Under the pieces are notes generated by a model. The model made no database searches. It saw nothing but the letters and a program-made list of their open reading frames with translations, and was not told the DNA's origin. From a virus: 60,707 nucleotides of DNA. Each line of letters begins with the position of its first letter. Position 1 is the stretch's first letter. The stretch is from positions 1 to 60,707 of IMG/VR virus record IMGVR_UViG_3300033153_003461, one strand, 5' to 3'. The position numbers and the translations under genes were made by a program. Positions 42,569 to 51,908 of this stretch are shown here, piece by piece.

Positions 42569-42597
42569 AGCTCTGCAGAAATGTAGGGCTTTTTTTA
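42569..42597 (+). terminator. Rho-independent terminator after the SSB candidate
   Basis: AGCTCTGCA (42569-42577) pairs with TGTAGGGCT (42582-42590; two wobble pairs) around GAAA, then a T7-type run. Confidence 0.8.
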
Positions 42598-42608
42598 ACT
42601 AATAAATT

Positions 42609-43616
42609 ATGGCAATAGGAGGAATAAAAAGAACAAAACTGAACAAACAGTCTATACTTGATAAGATATCTGAATATGATATATTTAGATACTATATGCC
42701 AAACACTAACTGGAAACTGAATGTTAAAACCCATTCACCGTTTAGAGAAGAACGTACACCATCATTTATTATTAGTCAGGGTCACAATGGAGTTAGCTTC
42801 TATGACTTTGGGGACACTAGTAAGAAAGGAGACTGCTTTGCATTTGTAAAGATGCTATATATGTGTAGTAACTATGATGAGGTTCTTAAAAAGATAGATT
42901 ATGATTTTGGACTAGGTATATCTGGTAGTAAGGTTAAAGACTACAAGAGAATAGTTGCTCAATACAAACAGCCTGAGAAGGTTGTTAAGTCATACTCTTT
43001 TATACAGGTGAAGACCAAACCTTTTACTACTGAAGAGTTAGATTACTGGAATCAGTATTATCAGGATGAGAATGATCTTCGAGCAAACAACATATATTCA
43101 ATTCAAGAACTATTTCTAAATAAGAAGAGGTGGGTAGTAGATCCTACTGTACTAACCTTTGGTTATTTATATGATGGGCACTGGAAGGTATATAAACCGT
43201 TTGCAGACAAGAAATACAAATGGGTACCTAATAATGTTCCTATCACAGCTATGGATGGTAAAGATGACATAAAGAACTGTCATACAGCATTCATAACTAA
43301 GAGTAAGAAAGATTATATGGTAATGAAGAAGATCTTCCCTACATGTTGTGCAGTGCAGAACGAAGGATTGGGCTGCTTTGATGATGATAACGTAGAATAC
43401 ATCAAGGCTAATTCAGATATACAGATACTATCATTTGATTCTGACACTACAGGTGTAGAGAATTCAAAAGCAATTACAGATAAGTTTGGATTTGATTACT
43501 GTAATGTTCCAAGGAAATACCTGGCAGAAGGAATAAACGACTGGGCAGACTTGGCTAAACATTACGGATTAAAAGTTATAGAAGATTACTTAATAAATAA
43601 AAACATAATAAAATGA
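42609..43616 (+). CDS. DnaG-like primase
   Basis: 335 residues. HSPFREERTPSF (42-53) and YDFGDTSKKGDCFAFV match the primase N-terminal zinc-type region, though without a full Cys set. The Toprim domain has ITKSKKD (229-235) and FDSDTTG (276-282). It makes RNA primers at the fork. Start ATG 42609 lies just after the terminator, so this gene begins a new unit. Confidence 0.82.
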   Translation: MAIGGIKRTKLNKQSILDKISEYDIFRYYMPNTNWKLNVKTHSPFREERTPSFIISQGHNGVSFYDFGDTSKKGDCFAFVKMLYMCSNYDEVLKKIDYDFGLGISGSKVKDYKRIVAQYKQPEKVVKSYSFIQVKTKPFTTEELDYWNQYYQDENDLRANNIYSIQELFLNKKRWVVDPTVLTFGYLYDGHWKVYKPFADKKYKWVPNNVPITAMDGKDDIKNCHTAFITKSKKDYMVMKKIFPTCCAVQNEGLGCFDDDNVEYIKANSDIQILSFDSDTTGVENSKAITDKFGFDYCNVPRKYLAEGINDWADLAKHYGLKVIEDYLINKNIIK

Positions 43617-44392
43617 TTACAGAAACAGTAAAAACATATGAGTCCGCTGAGGACATAATGTTAAAAGCACAGGTTCCTATAGAAACTAGGACATATAAAC
43701 CAATTAGTCACAGACAATTAGTTGACTTAACTCTAGAGAGTGTACTACAGTCAGGATTCACAGTTGATAAACAAAAGTATTCAGTTGGGAGCAATGGTAA
43801 TGTAGCATCCGGTAGATACACCATTTCTAATGTAAAGGATGAAGACATGCAACTACAGATTGCTTGGCAGAATAGTTATGATAAAACTACAACCTTAAAG
43901 TTTGCTATTGGTGTACAAGTATTTATATGTAGCAACGGTATGGTATCAGGAGATCATGGATCTTTCGCAGAGAAGCACATGGGAGGTATACAGGAGTTCG
44001 CAGCTAGTAGTATCACTGAGTATATCAAAAGATCAGGTGATGCGTTCACTAAAATGCAACAGGACAAAGAAGCTTTCAAAGCCCATGAGATATCTAAGGA
44101 ACGCAGGGCTGAACTATTAGGACTTATGTTCGCACATGATAAGTTTCTAAAGTCAACTCAATTGAACATGATTCAGAGAGAGTTTACTAATCCAACACAT
44201 GATTATAAATCTCCTAATACATTGTGGGAGCTCTATAACTATGTAACTTTTGCAATGAAAGAGATTCATCCAACACTATGGATGAAGAATCACATTAAGT
44301 GTCATGACTTCTTTGCAGCTCAGGCTGACTTAGAACACGAGAAGATCATACATCAAATTCAACCAGCTAACCAATTAATAATGGAACTATGA
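43613..44392 (+). CDS. DUF932-like phage/plasmid protein
   Basis: 259 residues. The beta-rich middle (ALGVQ-type VFICSNGMVSGDHGSF and AEKHMGG) and helical C-part fit DUF932-type proteins, which are common in phages and plasmids. Function not established. It overlaps the primase stop. Confidence 0.6.
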   Translation: MITETVKTYESAEDIMLKAQVPIETRTYKPISHRQLVDLTLESVLQSGFTVDKQKYSVGSNGNVASGRYTISNVKDEDMQLQIAWQNSYDKTTTLKFAIGVQVFICSNGMVSGDHGSFAEKHMGGIQEFAASSITEYIKRSGDAFTKMQQDKEAFKAHEISKERRAELLGLMFAHDKFLKSTQLNMIQREFTNPTHDYKSPNTLWELYNYVTFAMKEIHPTLWMKNHIKCHDFFAAQADLEHEKIIHQIQPANQLIMEL

Positions 44393-44613
44393 CAGTTAGA
44401 AACTATATAAATACCCTTGTAGAGATGGTAAAGAAGAATCCAGAGATAGAGCACTATGAAGTGATATATTCTGCAGACGATGAAGGCAACACCTTTCAGA
44501 AGGTAAACTTTACACCAACAGTAATGATAGCTGATGGTCTAGATAACGCCTATATAGAAGTTGAGTCAATAATGAATGTTGACGAGAATGCTAATGCTTT
44601 ATGTATTAACTGA
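44389..44613 (+). CDS. Small unknown protein, 74 aa
   Basis: Acidic; helical N-terminus (YINTLVEMVKKNPE), then beta segments (YEVIYSADDEGNTF). It overlaps both neighbours by start/stop, so it is translated. Unknown. Confidence 0.5.
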   Translation: MTVRNYINTLVEMVKKNPEIEHYEVIYSADDEGNTFQKVNFTPTVMIADGLDNAYIEVESIMNVDENANALCIN

Positions 44614-45485
44614 TGAGAGCACTTGTAACAGGAGGAGCAGGTTTCATAGGAGGTCACGTAGTTAAAGACCTACTAGATAGAGGCCATGAGGTTATTATAT
44701 TAGACAATTTCTCTACCGGTAGTATAGCTAATGTTGCTACCGGTATAGAATCCTTACACGTTTATACAATAGGAAGTGATGATCCATTTCCTGATTGTTT
44801 AAACTTTGACACACTTATACATTTAGCAGCACCTGTGTCTGTTGAAGAGAGTATTAAAGATCCAGTTAAGTACTATAACGAAATAGCATATGGAACAGAA
44901 AAACTATTTAAGTGGGCTACAGGTTGTGGATGTGATAAGTTTGTAGTGGCCTCAACTGCTGCAGTGTATGGTAGTACTGACAATGTACCTATTAAAGAGG
45001 AAGCTAATATATATCCTGAGTCACCTTACGCATCAGCTAAAGCACTTATGGAATTAATGATAAGTAGTTCTTACAAATCTGACGTAGCAATACTTAGGTT
45101 CTTTAATGTGTATGGTGAAGGCCAAAGAAGCACTGGTGGATATTTATCAGCTATACCTATATTTAAAAAACAATATGAAAGTGGTAAATCTATAACAGTT
45201 ACAGGAGATGGCGAACAAAGCAGAGACTTTGTTTATGTTGGTGATGTAGTATCAGCAATCTTTGCAGCTATTGGTAGTAACGGTACATGGAACATTGCTT
45301 CTGGTATAGAGGTTAAGATAATAAATATAGCAAAGGCTTTTAGTGATGATATAAAATTTATCAAAGCTAGAAGAGAAGTTAAAAGGTCATTAGCTAGCAT
45401 AGAATCTGCTAAGTACTGGCTTAATTGGAAACCAAAAACAAAACTAGGAAACTGGATAAAATCAATAAAAGATGAATTGGGATAA
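44613..45485 (+). CDS. NAD-dependent sugar-nucleotide epimerase/dehydratase
   Basis: 290 residues. Rossmann motif GGAGFIGG (7-14), ASTAAVYG (113-120), catalytic YxxxK at 139-143 (YASAK). Extended SDR of the UDP-glucose 4-epimerase type; substrate unknown. Such enzymes supply activated sugars, and the window also encodes two glycosyltransferases 14 kb downstream. Confidence 0.88.
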   Translation: MRALVTGGAGFIGGHVVKDLLDRGHEVIILDNFSTGSIANVATGIESLHVYTIGSDDPFPDCLNFDTLIHLAAPVSVEESIKDPVKYYNEIAYGTEKLFKWATGCGCDKFVVASTAAVYGSTDNVPIKEEANIYPESPYASAKALMELMISSSYKSDVAILRFFNVYGEGQRSTGGYLSAIPIFKKQYESGKSITVTGDGEQSRDFVYVGDVVSAIFAAIGSNGTWNIASGIEVKIINIAKAFSDDIKFIKARREVKRSLASIESAKYWLNWKPKTKLGNWIKSIKDELG

Positions 45486-46194
45486 ATTTAAACAAAACTT
45501 TCATCCTTCTTGGCATACTAAAATGAAACCCTTCGTAGAGAGCGAAGAGTGTGACATTCTATATGCACATTTGAAGAAAGAAAGTAAGAGAGGGAAGCAG
45601 GTTGCTCCTCTCTCTAGTAACGTGTGGAAGGCATTTATGCTCACACCTATGGACGATCTTAAGTTTGTGATGATGGGAATGTCTCCATATCATACGTTTA
45701 AGAATGGATTACCGGTAGCTGATGGACTCATGATGAGTTGTTCAATTACTGAATATCTACAGCCTTCACTGAAGCAATTGTATAAAGCTTTTGAAACTGA
45801 GTTTCATAAAGGTCTTAACCTTAGTTATGATCCTACACCTGACCTTAGTTATCTAGCTGAGCAAGGAGTGCTATTACTAAATGCTTCTTTGACTGTAGAA
45901 AAGAATAAAGCTGGTTCTCACATAGAGATATGGGAACCTTTTATTAAATATTTATTTGAGAATGTAATTGTACCACTAGGCCTTCCTGTTGTGTTTCTAG
46001 GTAAAGACGCAGGCAAGTACCAAAAGTATATGGGAATATTCTCACACTCCTTTGTTGTATCGCACCCAGCCAGTGCATCATACAAAGGTATAGATTGGGA
46101 CTCTGAAGGAGTATTTAGTAAAATAGATCAATTATTAATGCAAAACAATGGATTTAGTATCGAATGGCTTAAAGATGCTGAACCACCATTTTAA
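45472..46194 (+). CDS. Uracil-DNA glycosylase family protein, altered catalytic motif
   Basis: 240 residues. Motif A reads GMSPYH (69-74) instead of GQDPYH, so the catalytic Asp is Ser71. Other UNG parts are kept: VLLLNASLTVEKNKAGSH, and SHPASASYKG in place of the HPSP loop. It may bind uracil DNA without the normal chemistry or use another residue, or serve as a replication clamp partner as in poxviruses. crAss-like phages carry a UNG-type gene. Confidence 0.75.
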   Translation: MNWDKFKQNFHPSWHTKMKPFVESEECDILYAHLKKESKRGKQVAPLSSNVWKAFMLTPMDDLKFVMMGMSPYHTFKNGLPVADGLMMSCSITEYLQPSLKQLYKAFETEFHKGLNLSYDPTPDLSYLAEQGVLLLNASLTVEKNKAGSHIEIWEPFIKYLFENVIVPLGLPVVFLGKDAGKYQKYMGIFSHSFVVSHPASASYKGIDWDSEGVFSKIDQLLMQNNGFSIEWLKDAEPPF

Positions 46195-46204
46195 AACAAC
46201 AATT

Positions 46205-46558
46205 ATGAATATAGAACAGAATTTAATTACAGATTTTAGTCAACTCAAAAAAGATGATGTTGTACTAACTAACAAAGGAGCAGAATTAGTAGTATTTAAA
46301 CTTATGGAAACACCTAGATTGAGTGCTAAGAAACATCAGTACTCAACAAATGGCTGGAACAGTAAACTGCCTAACGGTCAACCAAGAAGTAGATATATTG
46401 CAGTAAGATGTAAGGTTGCTACAACAACCAGAAGCTCTGCTAATGCTGCCTATACCTGGAAAGAGTACGAGTTTAGAATGCCTAGAGAAGATGATCAAGT
46501 AGAGAAGATGGACTTTAACTATAAAAATGTTTACAGAATAAAAACAATTAATAATTAA
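46205..46558 (+). CDS. Unknown protein, 117 aa
   Basis: Start at ATG 46205 (MNIEQNLITDFS) follows the UNG stop; an earlier in-frame start would overlap it. Beta-rich, basic middle (RSRYIAVRCKVATTTRSS). No known motif. Confidence 0.5.
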   Translation: MNIEQNLITDFSQLKKDDVVLTNKGAELVVFKLMETPRLSAKKHQYSTNGWNSKLPNGQPRSRYIAVRCKVATTTRSSANAAYTWKEYEFRMPREDDQVEKMDFNYKNVYRIKTINN

Positions 46559-46570
46559 TAAATAAGTAAA

Positions 46571-48931
46571 ATGATAATTAAAAAACAAAAGGAAGCGAAA
46601 GTTCTCCAGGTGGGAGAAACAGAAAGCAGTACTAAGATGTCATTAGACATGGATTCAGCTCAGATCTTAATGCAGATGTTGAGTAAGAATTTATATTCTG
46701 ATGAGGTTGGTTCTGCAGTGCGTGAGTGTGCAAGTAATGCACTAGACAGCCATAGAAGAGCTGGTGTAACAGATCCTATTGTAGTATCTCTACGTGTAGT
46801 AGATACAGGATGGGAGTTTAGTGTTGAAGATTTCGGAATAGGTCTGAACCATCAAGATGTAGAGAACATCATTAGTAAATATGGTAAGTCAACCAAGCGT
46901 AACAGTGCAAATGAGCTTGGTATGATGGGTCTAGGATTCAAAGCACCACTAGCCTACTGTTCTAGCTTTTATTTTATAGCTAGAAAACATGGTATGGAGC
47001 GTAAATATATGATGTACGAAGGAGAGGAAGTAAATACTATTGACCTTTTGTACTCTAAGCCAACTTCTGAGCGTAATGGTGTTAAAGTTATTATACCTGT
47101 TAAATCTTGGCATGTTAGTGACTTTGCTACTAAAATTAAAGAGCAATTATGTTACTTTGAAAACGTATACTTTGATGTAGAGGATATAGATAACAATTTT
47201 GTTATACACAGAAGTGAATACTATCAGTTCTCAGAGCTATGTAATGAAACTGAGATGCATGTTTGTTTAGATAATGTTTATTATCCTATTGATTGGTCTA
47301 AGCTAGACATGGATAGAATCAGAATGCCTCTCGGTCTTCGATTTAGTCTTACTGATAATTTATTCCCAACACCAAATAGGGAAGCTCTTAGGTATACAGC
47401 TGAGGCCAAAGAGGTTGTTAAGTCAAGAATTCAGGACGTAGCTAATCACTTTGTAGAAAAGTATAATGAAAGTGTTGAAACAGGGACAGACCTGAAGTCT
47501 TTATATGAATATTATAACAATCAAGAAAGATATATTAAGCACCTAGGTTCAAATTTGAACATCAGTGAGTTAATTAAGTATTCTAACAAGACAATTGTAA
47601 AACCAGATATGCTTGGTCTTAATTCTATGACGTTTGAAGATTTGTATAAGATTAAAGAGTACTGGCTCAACTGCTTCAATGTGAAGTTTACGATGAAAAA
47701 TGGTAAATTACATAATGCTGATAAAACATATGTGAACAATTGGAGCATAGGTAGACTTATTGGAGCTGCAAGTAGATATAATTCATCACCTCAGCCTTTG
47801 ACAGTTTATTACTATGCAGATCGAGTTGGTGGTGTAATGAAAGACTATTTAAGATCTAAACATTGTAATGATGTGATGCTTGTTAAAATTAAGACAGATG
47901 AGATTCCTATGTTTGCTTCATCGACTCTTGACCCTATAACCTGGGAAAAGGTTCTTAAATTAACTAACGAACCAAAGGATCAATGGCCTGTTAAGATAGC
48001 TGACTTTAAGACTCTTATTAATCTAATTACTGAAGATTGGATAGATCTAGACTCTATGGTAGTCCCTCAAGACTTTTTAGATGCTAGAAAGAAGAAAAAG
48101 ATACAGAATAAATCAAAGAAGCCTGGATTAAAAGGTGACTCTGGAAGACGTAAAGTATCAGGTGAGATGAGTTGTAAACAAGCCGTTGATCTTCTTAGAT
48201 ATAACGATGGTAGAAACTGTAAGTTTGAGTCTAATATATATGACTTAAAGAAACTAATGAAAGGTGGTAAGTATTTTATTTATACTGAACATGAGAACTT
48301 TCTTGATTTAGATGCGTTATACAAACATATAGATCATGGCACTACCAAACTTATTACTTTATCTCCTAGAGAAAAAGGTCAAATAGAAAAACTAGAAATA
48401 CATAATTTAATATCATATGAAGAATTCATGAAAGGAAAAACTAAAACGTTCAAGAGGATTGTAACCTCAGCAAAGATAGATACGTTTATTAATAAGTATT
48501 CAGATATCTTTGAGCATAGGAACACAACAATAAAGAAAGCTTCTAGCGATCTTTCTATTAAGTTGAACAACTTAACGATCTATAGAGACAAACATTACAG
48601 AAGCCATGGATATGGTGACCGTGAGAAAAGACTCTATGAAGCTATGTATGCTGTTGCAGATAAACATAATCTATATGATATGAAAATTTATCCAGAGTTC
48701 TTAGCTATGGAAGAATTAATAACTAATACTATACCTTGGTTAGATATTCTACTCCGTAGATTTTATGCAAAGAATAATGATGAAGATAACAAGATGCAGG
48801 TATCTGTACTTGTAGACATGATGAAATATTACAAACAGAAAGTAGAACTTGAGCACTATATTACTATAACAGATGAAACAGAAGATTTAGAACCTGTTAC
48901 TGATGAGCTAGAAATAGAGTCAATATTTTAA
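46571..48931 (+). CDS. rIIA-like GHKL ATPase-domain protein
   Basis: 786 residues. GHKL motifs: N-box ECASNALD (52-59), G1 DFGIG (87-91), G2 GMMGLGFKAPLAY (117-129). T4 rIIA has the same type of domain. The C-terminal half is helical and basic-to-acidic. Paired directly with an rIIB-like gene. rII proteins protect T-even phages from RexAB-type exclusion; a membrane or anti-defence role here is inferred. Confidence 0.78.
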   Translation: MIIKKQKEAKVLQVGETESSTKMSLDMDSAQILMQMLSKNLYSDEVGSAVRECASNALDSHRRAGVTDPIVVSLRVVDTGWEFSVEDFGIGLNHQDVENIISKYGKSTKRNSANELGMMGLGFKAPLAYCSSFYFIARKHGMERKYMMYEGEEVNTIDLLYSKPTSERNGVKVIIPVKSWHVSDFATKIKEQLCYFENVYFDVEDIDNNFVIHRSEYYQFSELCNETEMHVCLDNVYYPIDWSKLDMDRIRMPLGLRFSLTDNLFPTPNREALRYTAEAKEVVKSRIQDVANHFVEKYNESVETGTDLKSLYEYYNNQERYIKHLGSNLNISELIKYSNKTIVKPDMLGLNSMTFEDLYKIKEYWLNCFNVKFTMKNGKLHNADKTYVNNWSIGRLIGAASRYNSSPQPLTVYYYADRVGGVMKDYLRSKHCNDVMLVKIKTDEIPMFASSTLDPITWEKVLKLTNEPKDQWPVKIADFKTLINLITEDWIDLDSMVVPQDFLDARKKKKIQNKSKKPGLKGDSGRRKVSGEMSCKQAVDLLRYNDGRNCKFESNIYDLKKLMKGGKYFIYTEHENFLDLDALYKHIDHGTTKLITLSPREKGQIEKLEIHNLISYEEFMKGKTKTFKRIVTSAKIDTFINKYSDIFEHRNTTIKKASSDLSIKLNNLTIYRDKHYRSHGYGDREKRLYEAMYAVADKHNLYDMKIYPEFLAMEELITNTIPWLDILLRRFYAKNNDEDNKMQVSVLVDMMKYYKQKVELEHYITITDETEDLEPVTDELEIESIF

Positions 48932-48958
48932 TAATTAATAATAACTAAATAAATAAGT

Positions 48959-50410
48959 ATGAGCAGTAAATTTATGTCTCTTGATTGGTTCAAGGGAAGG
49001 GTAGAAAATTCTATCGACAGAGTAATAGCTAAAAAGCTAGATGATGTTATGGGTGAAGATAATTCTTCATCCATAGACATTAGTAAGATTAAGTTAGTTA
49101 ACGATCAGCTAACTGTAGTACTAAGTGATGGTACAATGTTTACTAAAACTGACGCTACTGAGTGTGACTTTGATTCTGCACAGAATGCAACAACAGAACA
49201 ACAACTGGAATGCATTATGATGACTAACGAAGTTGCTGACCAGAAAGAACAACAACGTAGAGATATCGAAAGAAATAAAGCTATGCAAATAGGTATCGAT
49301 GCACTAGTTGAACTTGATGACTTTAGAAGAGAAGGTGATAGTTGCTATCTATCAGGTACTAACAGAACTCTACCTGGTTTGTTAGTAGAGAAGTTTATTG
49401 AAGTGGTATATAGAATCAAGCAGAACCGCAGTGAATACAATTCACTACAAGAGCTTTGTGATAAAGATGATGAGTATCAATCTCTAAAGAACTTCTTTAT
49501 GTGGTGTTGTTTGAATCCAAGAGCTGAGGTAGCTAATGAACTATATAGGTTCCTGCATGAAAACAGTTTCAGAATAACTAAGCAAGGATTCTTCGTAGCA
49601 TTGCGTAATGTAGTAACGTTACACGGTAGTCCAGAGCTTGTACACTTTATATCTAATACATATAATAAGGTGAAAGCTGTGTGGGGTAATGATCCGGATG
49701 ACTACACTATCTTTATGGAGGAAGGTGAATACAAGATTGTTCACAAGAACGGTCTGTATGAAACCAAAACCGAGTTAATTGAAGAAGAGTGGGATGATTA
49801 TGAACAGTGCCATGTAGAGTGCGAGCCATATGAAAATGAATATGAAGTTCCTATTGATTATGGTGAGAAGCTAGGTAATCTTACAGAGTTGTATCTTGAT
49901 TTACCTAATAGACATGAGAACAGATTCACTGATGATTGGACTAAGACGTTTGACATCAGAATTGGTAAGCCTGTTAACATGCCTAAGGAAGAGTGTAACT
50001 GGTCAACACAAGATTGTGCTGCAGCTGGTTTACACTTTACTTCTGATCAAATACACTATGTAGGATGTGGTGATCAATCTGTTCTAGTTCTAATTAATCC
50101 AATGAAAGTTGTTGGTATTGGTGAACATAAAGGTAGATGCTATGAGTATCTTCCAATTATGACTGTACCAAGAGAAGAGGCCACAAGTATATTACATGAC
50201 TTGAGGTTTGATACTCTACAACTGGATGAAGGTTACGCTATTAGAGAGCTTGATAATCTAGAGGAGAAAGCCAAAGAAGGCTTTACTGTTGAGGTAAGTA
50301 AACATGAGTTTAATATACCTCATACAACTTATACTGAAATTAAAGATGTTGTTGCTAGTCTTAGCAAAATGAAAGACACAATTAGTGACAGAGTAAGTGC
50401 AATAGAGTAG
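48959..50410 (+). CDS. rIIB-like protein
   Basis: 483 residues, longer than T4 rIIB (312). The conserved-looking core is LPGLLVEKFIEVVYRIK, FFMWCCLNPRAEVAN and FRITKQGFFVALRNV. It follows rIIA in the same order as T4 and is separated by 27 bases. A long C-terminal extension is acidic then helical. Role with rIIA inferred. Confidence 0.7.
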   Translation: MSSKFMSLDWFKGRVENSIDRVIAKKLDDVMGEDNSSSIDISKIKLVNDQLTVVLSDGTMFTKTDATECDFDSAQNATTEQQLECIMMTNEVADQKEQQRRDIERNKAMQIGIDALVELDDFRREGDSCYLSGTNRTLPGLLVEKFIEVVYRIKQNRSEYNSLQELCDKDDEYQSLKNFFMWCCLNPRAEVANELYRFLHENSFRITKQGFFVALRNVVTLHGSPELVHFISNTYNKVKAVWGNDPDDYTIFMEEGEYKIVHKNGLYETKTELIEEEWDDYEQCHVECEPYENEYEVPIDYGEKLGNLTELYLDLPNRHENRFTDDWTKTFDIRIGKPVNMPKEECNWSTQDCAAAGLHFTSDQIHYVGCGDQSVLVLINPMKVVGIGEHKGRCYEYLPIMTVPREEATSILHDLRFDTLQLDEGYAIRELDNLEEKAKEGFTVEVSKHEFNIPHTTYTEIKDVVASLSKMKDTISDRVSAIE

Positions 50411-50421
50411 TTTTAATTAAG

Positions 50422-50458
50422 GTGATGTCTCATTTATTTATTATATTTGGGACATCAC
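50422..50458 (+). promoter_or_regulatory. Inverted repeat enclosing a promoter -7 element
   Basis: GTGATGTC (50422-50429) and GACATCAC (50451-50458) are perfect 8-bp inverted repeats. TATATTTG (50442-50449) lies between them. This looks like an operator over a Bacteroidota promoter for the HNH gene (ATG 50476), or a leader hairpin. An ATG near 50425 falls inside the repeat and is less likely to be the start. Confidence 0.55.
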
Positions 50459-50475
50459 TAATTAAAAACAACAAC

Positions 50476-50871
50476 ATGGCAGTTAAAAAACCAAGAGTAC
50501 CACGCACACGAAATGCTGGTACTATGACAGAAGCAGCTTTCTGGTCTATGATCAGAAGTGCTTTAAGACAGAAGAGTAGATGGTGGAAACCTATTGCTGA
50601 ATGTAAAAAACTTGCTAGAAGGATTAGTAAATCCAAGAACAAGCGACAAAAGTGGGAGTATCAATGCAAAAAGTGTAAGAAATGGTACAAAAGTGATCAA
50701 GTTAATGTTGATCATATCGAACAAGCAGGAAGCCTAAGATCATATGACGACTTACCAAGATTTGTAGAAACATTATTCTGTGAACAGGATAATCTACAAG
50801 TGCTTTGTAAATCATGTCATGATGAGAAAACCAAACTCGAAATACAATTAAAGAAATTTAAACAGAAATAA
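50476..50871 (+). CDS. HNH endonuclease
   Basis: 131 residues. Basic N-terminus, then a treble-clef HNH: Cys64/Cys67 (CKKC), DH at 79-80 (NVDHIEQ), Asn106, and CKSCH at 111-115. Cuts DNA; may be a packaging-type or homing-like nuclease. Its position by rIIB and PD-(D/E)XK nuclease suggests DNA metabolism. Start 50476 (MAVKKPRVPRT) follows an A-rich leader. Confidence 0.8.
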   Translation: MAVKKPRVPRTRNAGTMTEAAFWSMIRSALRQKSRWWKPIAECKKLARRISKSKNKRQKWEYQCKKCKKWYKSDQVNVDHIEQAGSLRSYDDLPRFVETLFCEQDNLQVLCKSCHDEKTKLEIQLKKFKQK

Positions 50872-51908
50872 TGATACAAGGGACAACAAAAACAGAAGAA
50901 CTATACAGAGCTGTGATGCTGGATAGTTCTAGCTCATTGAAGGACTTTTCAATGGACAGAAAGAAATATCACAGAAAACATATATTAAATGAAGACGTTA
51001 AAGAGAAAGACTCTGTAGCTGCAAACTTAGGTAGACTAGTAGAAACTATGCTATGGGAGCCAGAGCTATTTGATGATAAGTTCTTTATGTCAACAGTTGC
51101 ATACATTCCTACAGGACTTATGTTAGAGTTTGTAGAGCGTTTGTATGAAGTAACACTAGATTCTACAGATGAGTCAGGTAACATATCTCGTAGCTTTTCA
51201 GAGCTAGCAGAGGAAGCATACACACTATCATCTTTTAAGATTAAGTTTGAGCAAGTGCTCAAGAAGTTTATAGGTTCTGATGCAGAGTTGTACTACAATG
51301 AGATACGCCAGGTACGTTCTAAGAACTTAACTGTGGTGGACACACAACAAGTAGCTACAGCTGAGAGAATTATAGAGACACTAAAGACTGACCCTAATGT
51401 TAAGGATATAGTTAACTGTGTGACAAGTCAAAGATATGATGTCAAAGATCAAATGCAGGTAGAAGACTATACTGTGGATGGCCACCAGTTTAAGTCTATG
51501 ATGGACCGTGTTATAGTGGATCATCAAGAAATGACAATTCAAGTGTATGATTTAAAATGTACATGGAATGTTGAGAACTTCTATGAGGAATACTATTTAT
51601 ATAGAAGAGCTTATATTCAAGCCTATCTTTATATGAGAGCAGCAGAGTGGGCATTTAGAGGATACGATAAGTACACTGTATTAGAACCTATATTCTTGGT
51701 TTGTGATAGTGCAAACTACTTTAGACCATTACTTTATCAAGTTAATAGTGTTAATTTATTTGATGCATATAATGGTTTTGAACATAAGGGTAGAAAATAC
51801 CCTGGTGTTAAGGCTCTTATTAGTGAACTAAGTTGGGCTCACACAAATAACATATGGAACATTTCACTAGAAAATTTGAATAACAATGGAATAGCAATTT
51901 TAAAATGA
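50871..51908 (+). CDS. PD-(D/E)XK exonuclease, Cas4/RecE-like
   Basis: 345 residues. GRLVETMLWEP near 54-64, then Asp212 (MMDRVIVD), DLK at 227-229 (VYDLKCT) and the QxxxY-type motif at 250-254 (QAYLY) give the RecB-family nuclease core. Likely partner of the Sak4-like ATPase and SSB in recombination, or a nucleotide-recycling nuclease. Confidence 0.72.
   Translation: MIQGTTKTEELYRAVMLDSSSSLKDFSMDRKKYHRKHILNEDVKEKDSVAANLGRLVETMLWEPELFDDKFFMSTVAYIPTGLMLEFVERLYEVTLDSTDESGNISRSFSELAEEAYTLSSFKIKFEQVLKKFIGSDAELYYNEIRQVRSKNLTVVDTQQVATAERIIETLKTDPNVKDIVNCVTSQRYDVKDQMQVEDYTVDGHQFKSMMDRVIVDHQEMTIQVYDLKCTWNVENFYEEYYLYRRAYIQAYLYMRAAEWAFRGYDKYTVLEPIFLVCDSANYFRPLLYQVNSVNLFDAYNGFEHKGRKYPGVKALISELSWAHTNNIWNISLENLNNNGIAILK

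Noticed and set aside
50422-50475. Upstream start for the HNH gene
   Set aside because: The extra residues would be coded by the inverted repeat and promoter; ATG 50476 has an A-rich leader and starts with the basic N-terminus expected for the family.
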